From: an uncultured Desulfuromusa sp.
Lineage (GTDB): Bacteria; Desulfobacterota; Desulfuromonadia; Desulfuromonadales; Geopsychrobacteraceae
Direction of reading: 5' to 3'
Length of the DNA stretch: 64,000 nucleotides
NCBI RefSeq assembly: GCF_963675815.1
Contig: NZ_OY776576.1
Span: 248,001-312,000 of the forward strand
Part shown: positions 8,097 to 17,394 of the stretch, piece by piece
Position numbering within the stretch: the first letter of the stretch is position 1
How the letters are laid out: each line of letters starts with the position of its first letter
Made by a program: the position numbers and the translations under genes
Notes under the pieces: model-generated
What the model saw: only the letters and a program-made list of their open reading frames with translations
The model's database searches: none
Told to the model about the DNA's origin: nothing

Positions 8097-9857
8097 TCAG
8101 CGAAAGAACAGCTCCAGGCCTGCAGTCTGGCTTTCAGCAATATCGGGAATACGCCGTCGCTGCCAATGTTTAAAGACAGGAAACATCCAGCTGGTCAGAG
8201 GAATCAGCAGAATGCGGTCAAGCGGGCGATACCGGGATTGCCTGCGAATAAAAAATCCGAACAGCAGACCGCTGGTCATCCAGCGAATACGAAATGGGGA
8301 AAAATCACACTCGACGGCAAACCCCGATGGATATTCCTGACGATATTTCTGTACCTGTTCTTTGACTTTACGCTCTCTTTTTTTACCTGCAGAGCCAAGA
8401 TAAAAACGGCGCAGGTTGATGATCAGGGCAAAGGTTGCAACCCCCATCCGCAGATCCTCCTCTTCACCCGGGAGTTCTTTGATCAGCTTGCTTAAACAGC
8501 GCAACACTTTTCGTTGTTGCCGGTCTTTTTGTCGCAGAGTTTTTCGGTCAGGTTGAAAGGTTTTGAAAACAAGCCGCAATGCCCGATTAACAAGGATGGT
8601 ATCCCAGAAGATCCAAAGTAAGGGGGGAACACGAAGGCGCCGGAACCATAGAGAGTTTTGTGCAAAAGGGACAAAATACCACAGGTGATCGATCAACATG
8701 TCAAACAGGGCCACAATCTCTGTTATTTTTTCGGGGTTGGCAGTTTCAAAACGCTGGGCACAAAAATCTGTGACAATCTCTCCGGCAGTCCTGTTGCCGG
8801 AGAAAAGCTGCACCGCAGCAATGGCATTCAATTCATTCCACGGCGATGATGTCTCCAGAAATGTCAACCGGTCAAAATGGGACCAGCCACCGGTCTGACA
8901 CCAGACCGAGATACCACAGAGAGTCGAGCAGTCTTGCAACTGGTCGCGGAATTGCTCATATTGCCGACCGACATAGGCTGGAAACATCCCGAAACCTTCG
9001 TATTCCCGCCGCGCCTGCAGTTCGATAATCTGCTTATGAGGTGAATCCATCATAAAATCATTCAAAGGCAGATAACGGAAAAAATCACCAGGTCCATACT
9101 TGTGTGACACGATAAAAGCAGAAGAATCAATGTCGGCAAAGGCACGCTTCTGGGTATTGCCATTCCAGTTGATATCGCCGACAGAGTAGGCTCCCAATCC
9201 CCAGGTCCGGAAAACAAGCTGCTTTTCATGAGCTTCTACCACTGTTAAAATGGCTTGTAGCCAGCGGTTGCATTGCCTGGCAGAGCGAATGACCAGTCGA
9301 CTTTTAAACGCGGAGTTGACATCAACACCATCCGGTTCCCCAATCCGCGTCACCACTCCATCAACTTCGGGAAACATGTCAAACAGACGCTCTAGCGCTT
9401 CGACAAACAGTTCCCGCAAAAGGGAGTCTTTTCCATGGGTACGGGATTCAATATAACGATTACAGAACATAATATCCGTCGTGACGTAGATCTGTAGACC
9501 TTCCTTTTTTGCTATCTTAAAAACCCGTCGAAACAGTTTTTGGAAAGCATGAACAGAGCGACTCAGCATATAAGGATAAAAATCGAACAGGGTGATATGA
9601 GCAAGATCGTCAAAAGTGATGGTATTGTAGCCGACAGCATGAACGCGCCGGCAATAAATCCTGACATTTTCATCAATGCGATTGGCAAGTTTTGCCGGGA
9701 TCTTTCCATGAACCAGAAGGTCTTCCAAAGGTGCTTTTGACCAGTTTTTCCGACTTCCATCAACACATGGTTCAAAAAATGGAGCCGATCCATCGATGAT
9801 GAAAAGATCTCGCTTTGTTGCGTCTTTATCCACATGAAGAGTTTGTTTTTTTGTCAT
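8097..9857 (-). CDS. TIM-barrel glycoside-hydrolase-like protein
   Basis: A 586-residue protein without a signal peptide. The ATG at 9857 is preferred to a TTG at 9884, although neither has a good ribosome site. The central part has the strand pattern of alpha-glucuronidase/hexosaminidase-type barrels: GYNTITFDDLAH, LQIYVTTDIMF, GVVTRIGEPDGVDV (a candidate catalytic Glu), LVFRTWGLG, IVSHKYGPGDFF and ISVWCQTGGWSHFD. The C-terminal 200 residues are helical and basic, with a possible membrane-associated aromatic stretch (LWYFVPFAQNSLWF). I cannot name the family or substrate. It lies between the FRG and PHP/GT4 genes on the same strand. Confidence 0.6.
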   Translation of the reverse strand: MTKKQTLHVDKDATKRDLFIIDGSAPFFEPCVDGSRKNWSKAPLEDLLVHGKIPAKLANRIDENVRIYCRRVHAVGYNTITFDDLAHITLFDFYPYMLSRSVHAFQKLFRRVFKIAKKEGLQIYVTTDIMFCNRYIESRTHGKDSLLRELFVEALERLFDMFPEVDGVVTRIGEPDGVDVNSAFKSRLVIRSARQCNRWLQAILTVVEAHEKQLVFRTWGLGAYSVGDINWNGNTQKRAFADIDSSAFIVSHKYGPGDFFRYLPLNDFMMDSPHKQIIELQARREYEGFGMFPAYVGRQYEQFRDQLQDCSTLCGISVWCQTGGWSHFDRLTFLETSSPWNELNAIAAVQLFSGNRTAGEIVTDFCAQRFETANPEKITEIVALFDMLIDHLWYFVPFAQNSLWFRRLRVPPLLWIFWDTILVNRALRLVFKTFQPDRKTLRQKDRQQRKVLRCLSKLIKELPGEEEDLRMGVATFALIINLRRFYLGSAGKKRERKVKEQVQKYRQEYPSGFAVECDFSPFRIRWMTSGLLFGFFIRRQSRYRPLDRILLIPLTSWMFPVFKHWQRRRIPDIAESQTAGLELFFR

Positions 9858-9945
9858 CAATGATCTACCGGAAAGATCCCGCAAGGGGCATTATTGAACC
9901 TCAGCTTTGCATCTGCACAAGGAACCGTATTCACCCTGTTCCCTG

Positions 9946-10776
9946 TCATGCCGACTTTTCAATTTTTTCCACGAGACCGAGCTCCGGACGTTCCGACTTC
10001 GGACTATATTGACGCTTCAACCACGAACTGAGCCCGTCGAGTCCGGGAAATAAAACCCGTTCGGTGATATTGGCCTGATCAAGCTTATCGCGAATTTCCC
10101 ATTTCAGAGAGCCTGGGATGATGATTCTCCGCCAAAGATGAGGATGCCTGACAAGCCAGCGATTCAGAGCACTGGTTGAATCCGGCATCACCGAGAAGAA
10201 CCCGAACTGGTTGGTAATTCGATCATCGATCGAAGGGGGTTCAAAAAACAGCGCAAAATCACCACTACTGAGCCGAATAAACTCCTGCAAACTGGAAACA
10301 GTTTCAGACAGCATCTCTACGGTAAAAACATTGGCTCCTTCTTCCTCAAGTTTTTTGCGCAACCGCCGCGGCAACAATTGATGGGCTTTGAGATAGTTGA
10401 CCGCCCAGATAGCTCCATCCTGATCAAAGTGGGTGATATTTGCGGTGGCAAAATGGAGTGCCACATACGGAGAATAAGTCCAATCGAGTAACCGCGTCGG
10501 TAAGCCGTAATGTTGGGCAACCGACAACCAATGCCAGATGGAGTCCTGCTCAACAACATTGCGGCGGGCATATTTTTTAAAGTTGCGCAGCAAATGCCGC
10601 TCCAGAGGGGCGTAATCACCTCCCAACCGGATCAATGTCGTTTCAAGCCGGTAATTCCTGTCGGAAAGGCCACGAAAAGCGTAGCGGGAACGGAACCGCC
10701 CCAGGTCACTGTTCCATGCATCTTCAAACAGCTCATCCTGTAAATGACTCCAACTGGTCACGGTGACTTCCTGCAT
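9946..10776 (-). CDS. FRG-domain protein
   Basis: A 276-residue protein with an FRG domain: SRYAFRGLSDRNYRLETTL, then VAQHYGLPTRLLDWTYSPYVALHFA, which carry the signature Phe-Arg-Gly and the LLDWT block. FRG domains occur in phage, toxin and stress proteins, and their chemistry is poorly known. The ATG at 10776 is chosen because AAAGGAAG lies 6 nt before it; a GTG two codons upstream overlaps that site. The start lies 14 nt after the phoH stop, so the two are cotranscribed. No signal peptide is seen, so it is probably cytoplasmic. Confidence 0.85.
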   Translation of the reverse strand: MQEVTVTSWSHLQDELFEDAWNSDLGRFRSRYAFRGLSDRNYRLETTLIRLGGDYAPLERHLLRNFKKYARRNVVEQDSIWHWLSVAQHYGLPTRLLDWTYSPYVALHFATANITHFDQDGAIWAVNYLKAHQLLPRRLRKKLEEEGANVFTVEMLSETVSSLQEFIRLSSGDFALFFEPPSIDDRITNQFGFFSVMPDSTSALNRWLVRHPHLWRRIIIPGSLKWEIRDKLDQANITERVLFPGLDGLSSWLKRQYSPKSERPELGLVEKIEKSA

Positions 10777-10790
10777 AAACACTTCCTTTC

Positions 10791-12113
10791 CTACAGTAAT
10801 TCGCTGGCAGCAGCAGCTAATGGCGAACGTTCTCCCCGAGTCAGAAGAATATGTCCGGCAAGGGGACTCTCTTTAAAGCGTTCAACAATATAGGTCAGCC
10901 CGTTACTGGAAGCATCAACATAAGGATTATCAATCTGTTCAGGATCACCGGTGAGAACAATTTTACTCCCCTCCCCGGCCCTGGTGATAATGGTTTTGAC
11001 TTCGTGAGGAGTCAGATTCTGGGCTTCGTCGACAATCATATACTGTCGTGGAATGGAGCGCCCCCGGATGTAGGTTAACGGCTCGACGGACACAATCCCC
11101 ATCTCTTTCAGTTCTTCGTGACGTTGCTGTTTCCTGCGGATACCACCATCACTGAGCAATAGATCAAAATTATCGTTAATCGGCTGCATCCAGGGAGCCA
11201 GTTTTTCTTCGACGTCTCCGGGGAGAAAACCAAGATCGCGCCCCATGGGGAAAACCGGTCGGGAAACCAGAAGTTTTGAATAGAGACTGGTTTCGGTGAC
11301 ACACTGGAGTCCGGCAGCTAATGCCAGCAGTGTTTTTCCGGTTCCGGCACGACCTACCAGAGTGACCAGAGGAATATCAGGGTGGGAGAGCAGTTCCAGG
11401 GCAAACTTTTGCTCCAGATTTCGCGGCGAAATGCCCCAATAACCTTCTTGCGGAGCACCGCGCAAAGGCAGGATGGCTTGCTGTTTGGGATCAAAACGAC
11501 CGATAGCCTTCTGCTGCAGATTATCCAACGCTTTGATGTTCAAACAGATATGTGGTGGCAAAGGCTGCTCGATGTTGGCAAGCTGCTGTTCCCGGAAGAA
11601 CAGATCTATTTGTTCGCTAACCAGATCCAACTGCTGTGTTCCGGTGTAAAGATCGTCCAGAGAAACCTTGCCTGTTTCATAATCTTCAGCCCGAAGACCA
11701 ACCGCATGAGCTTTGATCCGCAGATTGATGTCTTTGGTCACAAGAATGACGGGACCGGAACAACGATGCTTCTCCTGAAGAGCCAGAGCCAGAATCTGAT
11801 GATCCGCACTGGGTGAACGGAGTTCGCGCGGAAGCTGATCAAGACAGCCGTTGCTGGTCACCACAACACGAAGGCGACCACCATTTTCCAGAGGAACACC
11901 TCCATTTGTTAATACCCCGATTTGCCGCAGACGATCGAGTTCCCGCGACACATGCCGGGCATTGCGACCATTTTCATTGCCGTCTTTTTTGAAGCGATCC
12001 AGTTCTTCTATCACCGGAAGGGGAAGAATCACTTCGTTATCCTGAAAACAAAGAATGGAATTGGCGTCATGCAATAAAACATTGGTGTCGAGAAGATAGG
12101 TTTTTTTACTCAA
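10791..12113 (-). CDS. phoH: PhoH-like ATPase with N-terminal PIN domain (PhoH2 type)
   Basis: A 440-residue PIN-PhoH fusion. The PIN nuclease domain covers about residues 5-145, with acidic residues in LLDTNVLLHD, PVIEELD, SADHQIL and VTKDINL. The PhoH ATPase has Walker A GRAGTGKT at 254-261, Walker B YMIVDEAQN, and VLTGDPEQID. Proteins of this type are ATP-dependent RNA helicase/RNases, and PhoH itself is a classic member of the phosphate-starvation regulon in E. coli. Here it heads a six-gene minus-strand operon. The Pho-box-like repeats in the 162-bp divergent region read toward the opposite gene, so whether they also serve phoH is open. Confidence 0.95.
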   Translation of the reverse strand: MSKKTYLLDTNVLLHDANSILCFQDNEVILPLPVIEELDRFKKDGNENGRNARHVSRELDRLRQIGVLTNGGVPLENGGRLRVVVTSNGCLDQLPRELRSPSADHQILALALQEKHRCSGPVILVTKDINLRIKAHAVGLRAEDYETGKVSLDDLYTGTQQLDLVSEQIDLFFREQQLANIEQPLPPHICLNIKALDNLQQKAIGRFDPKQQAILPLRGAPQEGYWGISPRNLEQKFALELLSHPDIPLVTLVGRAGTGKTLLALAAGLQCVTETSLYSKLLVSRPVFPMGRDLGFLPGDVEEKLAPWMQPINDNFDLLLSDGGIRRKQQRHEELKEMGIVSVEPLTYIRGRSIPRQYMIVDEAQNLTPHEVKTIITRAGEGSKIVLTGDPEQIDNPYVDASSNGLTYIVERFKESPLAGHILLTRGERSPLAAAASELL

Positions 12114-12209
12114 AGCTGACTCCCTTGAAGGTGGATTTTTTTCATCATCAGGAGGAAATGTTAAGAAATGATGTGGAAAGAAATAAATTAAATCCCCCCA
12201 GGTGGGTCG

Positions 12210-12236
12210 CTAACAAAATCCTGACCAAATCATAAC
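12210..12236 (+). promoter_or_regulatory. Pho-box-like triple repeat
   Basis: CTAAC (12210), CTGAC (12221) and ATAAC (12232) are three direct repeats with exact 11-bp spacing. This matches the spacing of PhoB direct repeats, 40-90 bp before the 827-residue gene and in the divergent region shared with phoH. Confidence 0.7.
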
Positions 12237-12275
12237 AATCCGGACACAGTGGGAGGTTAATGTGCGCATGTTCAA

Positions 12276-14759
12276 ATGACCGGAGAAAGTAGAGACATCA
12301 TGCCGACCACCTTAAAGCTCCTCTCCCCAACAGATAAACGACGCCCTGCTGACCTGGAAACCTGTTTTGCTGCCCTCGGAATGAACTCTGCGGGAGATCT
12401 TCTCAGCCAACTGCCGTTTACCGGTGACGATATTACCGCGGGATCAGAAACCGAACTGCAAGCCGTGGTGATTGGTAGTCGAGGCCAGGTCGATTTGCCT
12501 CATCAAATAGAAAATTCAAGATTTTTTGCCAACCTGCAACGCCGGACCCGGAGTGGAGAAACCCCGGAAAAGCTGCTGTCTGAACTCCAGGAGTTTCTGT
12601 CTGAACAGAACAATCAGATCTGGGAAAACAGCTGGGTTCGCTTTCCCAGACGGCGTTTATCCTGCTTCGCTGAAAAGGTGCTGACACGTGATCTTCTGGC
12701 CAACAAGACATGTCCGCAAGAAGGGAATCGCTCGGATCTGAGTCGTTATGAAATCACCGGCAAGAACAATGAACCTTATTTACGGGTCCCTATCAGTTAC
12801 CTGGTCAAACTGGCACTTGCCGATCTGCTGGGGAATCAGCAGTTAGAAACTGCGGAGCTGAAGACTGTCGGCGAATCATTGCTGGAGCATTACCTGAACG
12901 ATAATACCTCACCTGAAACCTTGTCGTTTCATGTTGAAACTCTTTCACCCCGGCGTGGCATGGGACGATCTCTCGCCAAAGAAACGGCCAAGCGGTTTTT
13001 ATTTACTCAGTTGTTACTGCGCTATGCCAACTTGCATTTTGGTTTATTGGAAGAGGGACAACAGGCGCTGATATATTTTTCACCACACCCGCCATTGAGA
13101 CAGAAATCCCTTAACGAAATCATCCCCGATACCTTTTACCGCCAACTGTTCATGAGCCCCTGCCTTTCCGGCTGGAATTGTGGCGAAGAAAAACACGACT
13201 ATATGGGGCTCTGCCATCAAGTCCTCGGACGCAGCCAACTCAATGCGGTGGCCAAACTTCGCGAAGCAGGGATCATCACCAATAATCTGGTTGTTTTACC
13301 AAACGTTTCCAATACCAGCTTGTCAAATAACGGTGTTCACATCAGCCTCGGCAGCCGAAAACTGGCGGCAGCCTATCGTCATCACAAACTTGAATTTGGC
13401 CCGGAACACGAAAAGTTTCTCGGGGATCTGAGCTGTAAAATCATGGAACATTTCCTGCCGCTGTTTGCCACAACTTACAGTGCGGCACCCTACCGTCTGG
13501 CGTTCGCAGATTTCCATCCGGAAAAAGCTCTCGGGTTTCTTCCTCATCAACTGGATTTCACCCATTTACGCATGTTCTGGCGCCGCTGGAAAAAAAAGGC
13601 CAGCCTCTCGTGCTTTGGTCAGACCCTCACTCCCTTTGGCCCGCAACGACTGGATCGCCTTCTCAGTCACAGTCTGGCAATGCGCGGTGACCTGGTTCCG
13701 GATTTCCGCTTGATCGACTATCCCATCTGTTTTTTGAGCACGGAACAAAGTCCAGCCTATGACGGCAATATCGGCAATCAGGAACAACTGAAAGAAGATC
13801 TGGCTGACATGGGAATTTTCGATAAACAGATGTCCCTGTACCAATTCTTCAAACTCCGCAATTACGCCGACATGGGATTCAGTGGTTTTGAAGGTCGGCA
13901 TTACAGCTTATTTCCAGATCTTGATAACGACTTCGCCGGGGCCACCAACCTGCAAGCTCTGATTACCGCCCTGGCATTTAAATACATGGCGAGTGGCCAG
14001 GTTCGCCATCGCCATATTCCCGATACTCCTTTTGCAGAAAGTGAACGACGCCAGATATTTTTCGGCATGGCTGTCGGTATTCCAACTTTCTATGTTTTAC
14101 GCATGACCCGTAATCGTTTTTTACTGAAAATTTTGAAAAAAGCGGACCGCATTCGTAACAGTCGCCGTTATCCCGGATATCTGCGCGTCTATCATCAGGA
14201 TTATTGCAAAGCATTATTGGAACTCCTGCGGGAAGATGCTGCTGACCTGATAGAAATGTTCGGGTTTTCATCGCTACTGAACGATTTACAACTCCGCCTG
14301 GAACAGCCACAACGATATTCCGCTGCGGGGCGTTTGGTGCGTCAGATTGCCGGAGGCAAAGTGGGCAACCCACTGAAGATAGAAGCCGGGGATTTCAATC
14401 AAGCCGCAGAAAAATACTATCGTGAGGACCTTCGACGGCAGCATACCCGGCAGGCACTCCATTTTCTTCTCGAAGATCTGCGCGAGATGGAGGGTGGAAA
14501 CAGCAAAATTGATTCAGAACTGCGGCCGCTGAAGAGCGAGTTGATGCAGGGGAAAAACGCCGCAACATTTTGCCTGACAGCCAAACAAGACCTTCTGAAT
14601 GACCAACTTGGCAGTCAACCATTACAACGGTTACTGAATTTGATGTTACTGACGGAACATCGTGATCGACTTTTAGCTCACCAGCATCTGAATGGCCCAC
14701 AGGAGAATTATGAGTCTGACCCATCAATATATCGAGAGAACCAGCGGACGCGTCTGTAA
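12276..14759 (+). CDS. Large conserved-looking protein of unknown function (827 aa)
   Basis: I do not recognise this family. It has no signal peptide and no clear membrane span; it is rich in Arg and Leu, with Trp/Cys-containing blocks in the middle (SPCLSGWNCGEEKHDY, FADFHPEKALGFLPHQLD, LRMFWRRWKKK). The start is uncertain: ATG 12276 has no good ribosome site, and ATG 12300 is an alternative. A GGGAGG sequence instead serves a 10-codon upstream ORF at 12260-12292 that ends 7 nt before the second ATG. The 3' end overlaps the phosphatidylserine decarboxylase gene by 50 bp, so a role in phospholipid metabolism is plausible. A Pho-box-like triple repeat lies upstream. Confidence 0.85.
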   Translation: MTGESRDIMPTTLKLLSPTDKRRPADLETCFAALGMNSAGDLLSQLPFTGDDITAGSETELQAVVIGSRGQVDLPHQIENSRFFANLQRRTRSGETPEKLLSELQEFLSEQNNQIWENSWVRFPRRRLSCFAEKVLTRDLLANKTCPQEGNRSDLSRYEITGKNNEPYLRVPISYLVKLALADLLGNQQLETAELKTVGESLLEHYLNDNTSPETLSFHVETLSPRRGMGRSLAKETAKRFLFTQLLLRYANLHFGLLEEGQQALIYFSPHPPLRQKSLNEIIPDTFYRQLFMSPCLSGWNCGEEKHDYMGLCHQVLGRSQLNAVAKLREAGIITNNLVVLPNVSNTSLSNNGVHISLGSRKLAAAYRHHKLEFGPEHEKFLGDLSCKIMEHFLPLFATTYSAAPYRLAFADFHPEKALGFLPHQLDFTHLRMFWRRWKKKASLSCFGQTLTPFGPQRLDRLLSHSLAMRGDLVPDFRLIDYPICFLSTEQSPAYDGNIGNQEQLKEDLADMGIFDKQMSLYQFFKLRNYADMGFSGFEGRHYSLFPDLDNDFAGATNLQALITALAFKYMASGQVRHRHIPDTPFAESERRQIFFGMAVGIPTFYVLRMTRNRFLLKILKKADRIRNSRRYPGYLRVYHQDYCKALLELLREDAADLIEMFGFSSLLNDLQLRLEQPQRYSAAGRLVRQIAGGKVGNPLKIEAGDFNQAAEKYYREDLRRQHTRQALHFLLEDLREMEGGNSKIDSELRPLKSELMQGKNAATFCLTAKQDLLNDQLGSQPLQRLLNLMLLTEHRDRLLAHQHLNGPQENYESDPSIYRENQRTRL

Positions 14760-15750
14760 CGAACCATTGTTTGCCGACCGTATTGTTCAATGGCTGTATC
14801 ACCCTGTACGCGAAAAAGCTCCACAGCTGTTTCAGCTGCTGACCGGATCAAGGGTGTCCAAACTATTGGGATTTTTCAACTACGACCTGGCATTGGCCAC
14901 CAAAGTTCTGGGCAACGAACAGTTTCTGCGTGAAGCCGGGGTTGATCTGAGAGAATGCCTCGATCCACCAAGAAAGCTCGACACTGCCCGCAAAGTTTTT
15001 GAACGAAAAATCCGCTATTGGAACTACCGCCCAATGCCGGAACAACAGGCCTCCATCCTTTCTCCAGCTGACGCCAGAGTCATTGTCGGTTCTCTGGACG
15101 AAACCTCCTGCATGGAAATCAAGGGGAAATTCTTCAGTTTTGAAGAGCTGCTCGGAGAACAGAAATCTGACTGGCTCAAGTGCTTCGATAAGGGAGATTT
15201 TGCCCTGTTCCGGCTGACACCGGACAAATATCACTACAATCATACCCCGGTTGCCGGAAAGGTCATCGACTATTACCAGATTGACGGCTGTTTTCACTCC
15301 TGTAATCCCCAGGCCATCATCTCCGAGGCAACCCCCTTTTCAAAAAATCGTCGCATTGTCACGATTATTGATACCGACGTCGAAGGGGGCAGTGGCGTCG
15401 GAAAAGTGGCCATGCTGGAAATCGTTGCGTTGATGATCGGAGATATTGTCCAGTGTTACAGCACCTGTTGTTATGATGACCCAAAACCGATAAAAATCGG
15501 GATGTTTCTTCAAAAAGGGGTTCCCAAAAGCCTCTATCGTCCGGGCAGCAGTACCGATGTGTTGCTATTTGAAAAAGATCGTATCAAATTTGCTGAAGAT
15601 CTGGTGGAGAACAGATTGCGGCAGGATGTCCAAAGCCGCTTCAGTTCAGGCTTCAAGATGCCCTTAATAGAAACCGATATTCAAGTCAGATCACTATTGG
15701 GAACGGCAATTCAGCAGCAACAAAGAATTCAAGGAGTAGAAAATGATTAA
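14710..15750 (+). CDS. psd: Phosphatidylserine decarboxylase family protein
   Basis: A 346-residue member of the pyruvoyl-dependent decarboxylase family that makes phosphatidylethanolamine from phosphatidylserine. Family marks are SPADARV near residue 117, HYNHTPVAGKV, and the self-cleavage region RPGSSTDVLLFEKD near the C-terminus. There the chain would be cut at the GS-S site to create the pyruvoyl cofactor. ATG 14710 is chosen for its AGGAGA site 5 nt upstream; an in-frame ATG 18 nt earlier is weaker. It overlaps the 827-residue gene by 50 bp and the Lgt-like gene by 8 bp, so all three form a coupled operon. Confidence 0.88.
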   Translation: MSLTHQYIERTSGRVCNEPLFADRIVQWLYHPVREKAPQLFQLLTGSRVSKLLGFFNYDLALATKVLGNEQFLREAGVDLRECLDPPRKLDTARKVFERKIRYWNYRPMPEQQASILSPADARVIVGSLDETSCMEIKGKFFSFEELLGEQKSDWLKCFDKGDFALFRLTPDKYHYNHTPVAGKVIDYYQIDGCFHSCNPQAIISEATPFSKNRRIVTIIDTDVEGGSGVGKVAMLEIVALMIGDIVQCYSTCCYDDPKPIKIGMFLQKGVPKSLYRPGSSTDVLLFEKDRIKFAEDLVENRLRQDVQSRFSSGFKMPLIETDIQVRSLLGTAIQQQQRIQGVEND

Positions 15751-16783
15751 CGAGCTCTTCGTGCTCTCATTGCTGATTTTTTTCGGAGTCATACTAGCCT
15801 GGGGCTTCAGGATTCTCCCACGAGAAGGCTGGCAGATGCTCGCTACTTTGCCGGTCCGACCACTCGGAAACGGCCAATGGCAGGGAGTGAATCTGACCTG
15901 GTATGGTCTCCTGACGGCCAATGCCTACCTGGTTGGATTATCGATGTTGATCGTCCTTCTCGGCGCCGCACAGGTTCCATTAACCGGGGTGCTCCTGGTG
16001 GCCATCTGCTTACTGCTGATCTGTGTTCCGGCTTCCCGATTGCTGGCCCGAATGATTGAAGGGAAAGCCCACACATTTACCGTTGGCGGTGCGGTTTTCA
16101 TCGGCATTCTGGCCGCTCCCTGGATCGTCAAGCTGGTCAATCTTTTCAGCGGATATCAAATGCCGGTCCTGACTACTCTGGCAGCAATCAGCATCGCTTA
16201 TGCCTTCGGTGAAGGGCTCGGTCGACTGGCCTGTATCAGTTTTGGTTGCTGTTATGGAAAACCGGTCTCCCAGTGCCGCCCGGCGATGCAGCGATTATTT
16301 TCCCGTTGGCATTTCATTTTTCATGGTGAGACACGAAAAATCTGTTATGCCGGGGATCTGGAAGGAGAACCCGTGGTCCCGGTACAAGCTTTGACGGCCA
16401 CTCTCTATCTGCTGATTGGTTTACTGGGAGTCGAACTTTTCCTCAACGGTTATGTCGCAACCGCTTTTGCGGGCGTGGTGCTGGTCACACAATTGTGGCG
16501 GTTTTTCTCAGAATTTTTACGGGCCGATTTTCGCGGTCATAATAAACTTTCGGCCTATCAGATTATGGGCTTACTGGCAATCCCTTACGCCTTGATCTGC
16601 GCCTACTCATTCAGTTCAATACTGACAATCCACCCGATGCTGGTCCAGGGGCTACAAAATCTATGGCAACCGGCAACGCTGATGTTCCTGCAAATCGTCT
16701 GGCTGATTCTCTTTATCTATACCGGTCGCAGTACCGTCACCGGTGCCAACCTGAGTTTTCATATCCATCGTGACCGGATCTGA
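15743..16783 (+). CDS. Prolipoprotein diacylglyceryl transferase (Lgt)-like membrane protein
   Basis: A 346-residue integral membrane protein with about eight hydrophobic spans. The stretch GEGLGRLACISFGCCYGKP matches the position and pattern of the Lgt signature (GRIGNFxNxExYG), but with two cysteines and without the acidic residue. Lgt moves diacylglycerol from phosphatidylglycerol to lipoprotein cysteines. The altered signature and the link to psd suggest a paralogue that uses another acceptor, which is an inference. It overlaps psd by 8 nt at ATGATTAA. Confidence 0.75.
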   Translation: MINELFVLSLLIFFGVILAWGFRILPREGWQMLATLPVRPLGNGQWQGVNLTWYGLLTANAYLVGLSMLIVLLGAAQVPLTGVLLVAICLLLICVPASRLLARMIEGKAHTFTVGGAVFIGILAAPWIVKLVNLFSGYQMPVLTTLAAISIAYAFGEGLGRLACISFGCCYGKPVSQCRPAMQRLFSRWHFIFHGETRKICYAGDLEGEPVVPVQALTATLYLLIGLLGVELFLNGYVATAFAGVVLVTQLWRFFSEFLRADFRGHNKLSAYQIMGLLAIPYALICAYSFSSILTIHPMLVQGLQNLWQPATLMFLQIVWLILFIYTGRSTVTGANLSFHIHRDRI

Positions 16784-17261
16784 ACAGAGCGATTCAGGAT
16801 GCGGAAGATTTCAACGCTTGCGGGAATTGTTTTACGAACAGTTGCAGCAGGGTTGTTGTCCGCGTGATTTAGCTTTGGCGTTTGCTTTGGGAGCCACTCT
16901 GGGGATCATGCCTCTTGTCTGGGGAACCAGTTTGATCTGTATAATCATTGCCTCCTGTCTGCGGATTAACCAGGTGGTGATCCAGGGGGCAAACTATCTG
17001 ATGTATCCATTGCAAATCATTTTGTTCTTCCCTTATCTGATTTGGGGAGAAAGACTTTTTGCCACCCATTTACTCCCCGCAAACCACACCCAACTGTTAG
17101 AGCAAATCAGATCAATGCCTTTCGTTTTCCTCGGTCAATTCTGGCAATCTAACGTCCAGGGGCTTGTTGTCTGGTTGATTTTGTCACCCGCGATATTTGC
17201 CCTTCTTTTCGGCGGCGTTGTCCTGCTGCTCAAGAAATTCCATCCCCTTGCAACGCAGTGA
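16770..17261 (+). CDS. DUF2062-family membrane protein
   Basis: A 163-residue protein with a GTG start at 16770, overlapping the Lgt-like gene by 14 bp. After a short polar N-terminus come the DUF2062 landmarks: a helix ending in CPRDLALAFALGATLGIMPL, then a span near SLICIIIASCLRINQ, a loop with NYLMYPLQ, and two more spans. DUF2062 proteins are small inner-membrane proteins of unknown function that are often found beside lipid or polysaccharide glycosyltransferases. Last gene of the psd operon. Confidence 0.8.
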   Translation: MTGSEQSDSGCGRFQRLRELFYEQLQQGCCPRDLALAFALGATLGIMPLVWGTSLICIIIASCLRINQVVIQGANYLMYPLQIILFFPYLIWGERLFATHLLPANHTQLLEQIRSMPFVFLGQFWQSNVQGLVVWLILSPAIFALLFGGVVLLLKKFHPLATQ

Positions 17262-17394
17262 GAATCAAATTTTCAGGATGACATTCCAATGTCGTATTTG
17301 GCCAATAAACACTCGTCAATAGCGGTATTATTTGTTAAGTACAGGCAGATACAAAATGATATCTCCCTTATATTTAAAAGGTCCTGCAACTCCC

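Noticed and set aside
12114..12209. A minus-strand Pho box for phoH
   Set aside because: GTTAA near 12161 has no second repeat in 11-bp register; the good repeats in this region are on the plus strand.
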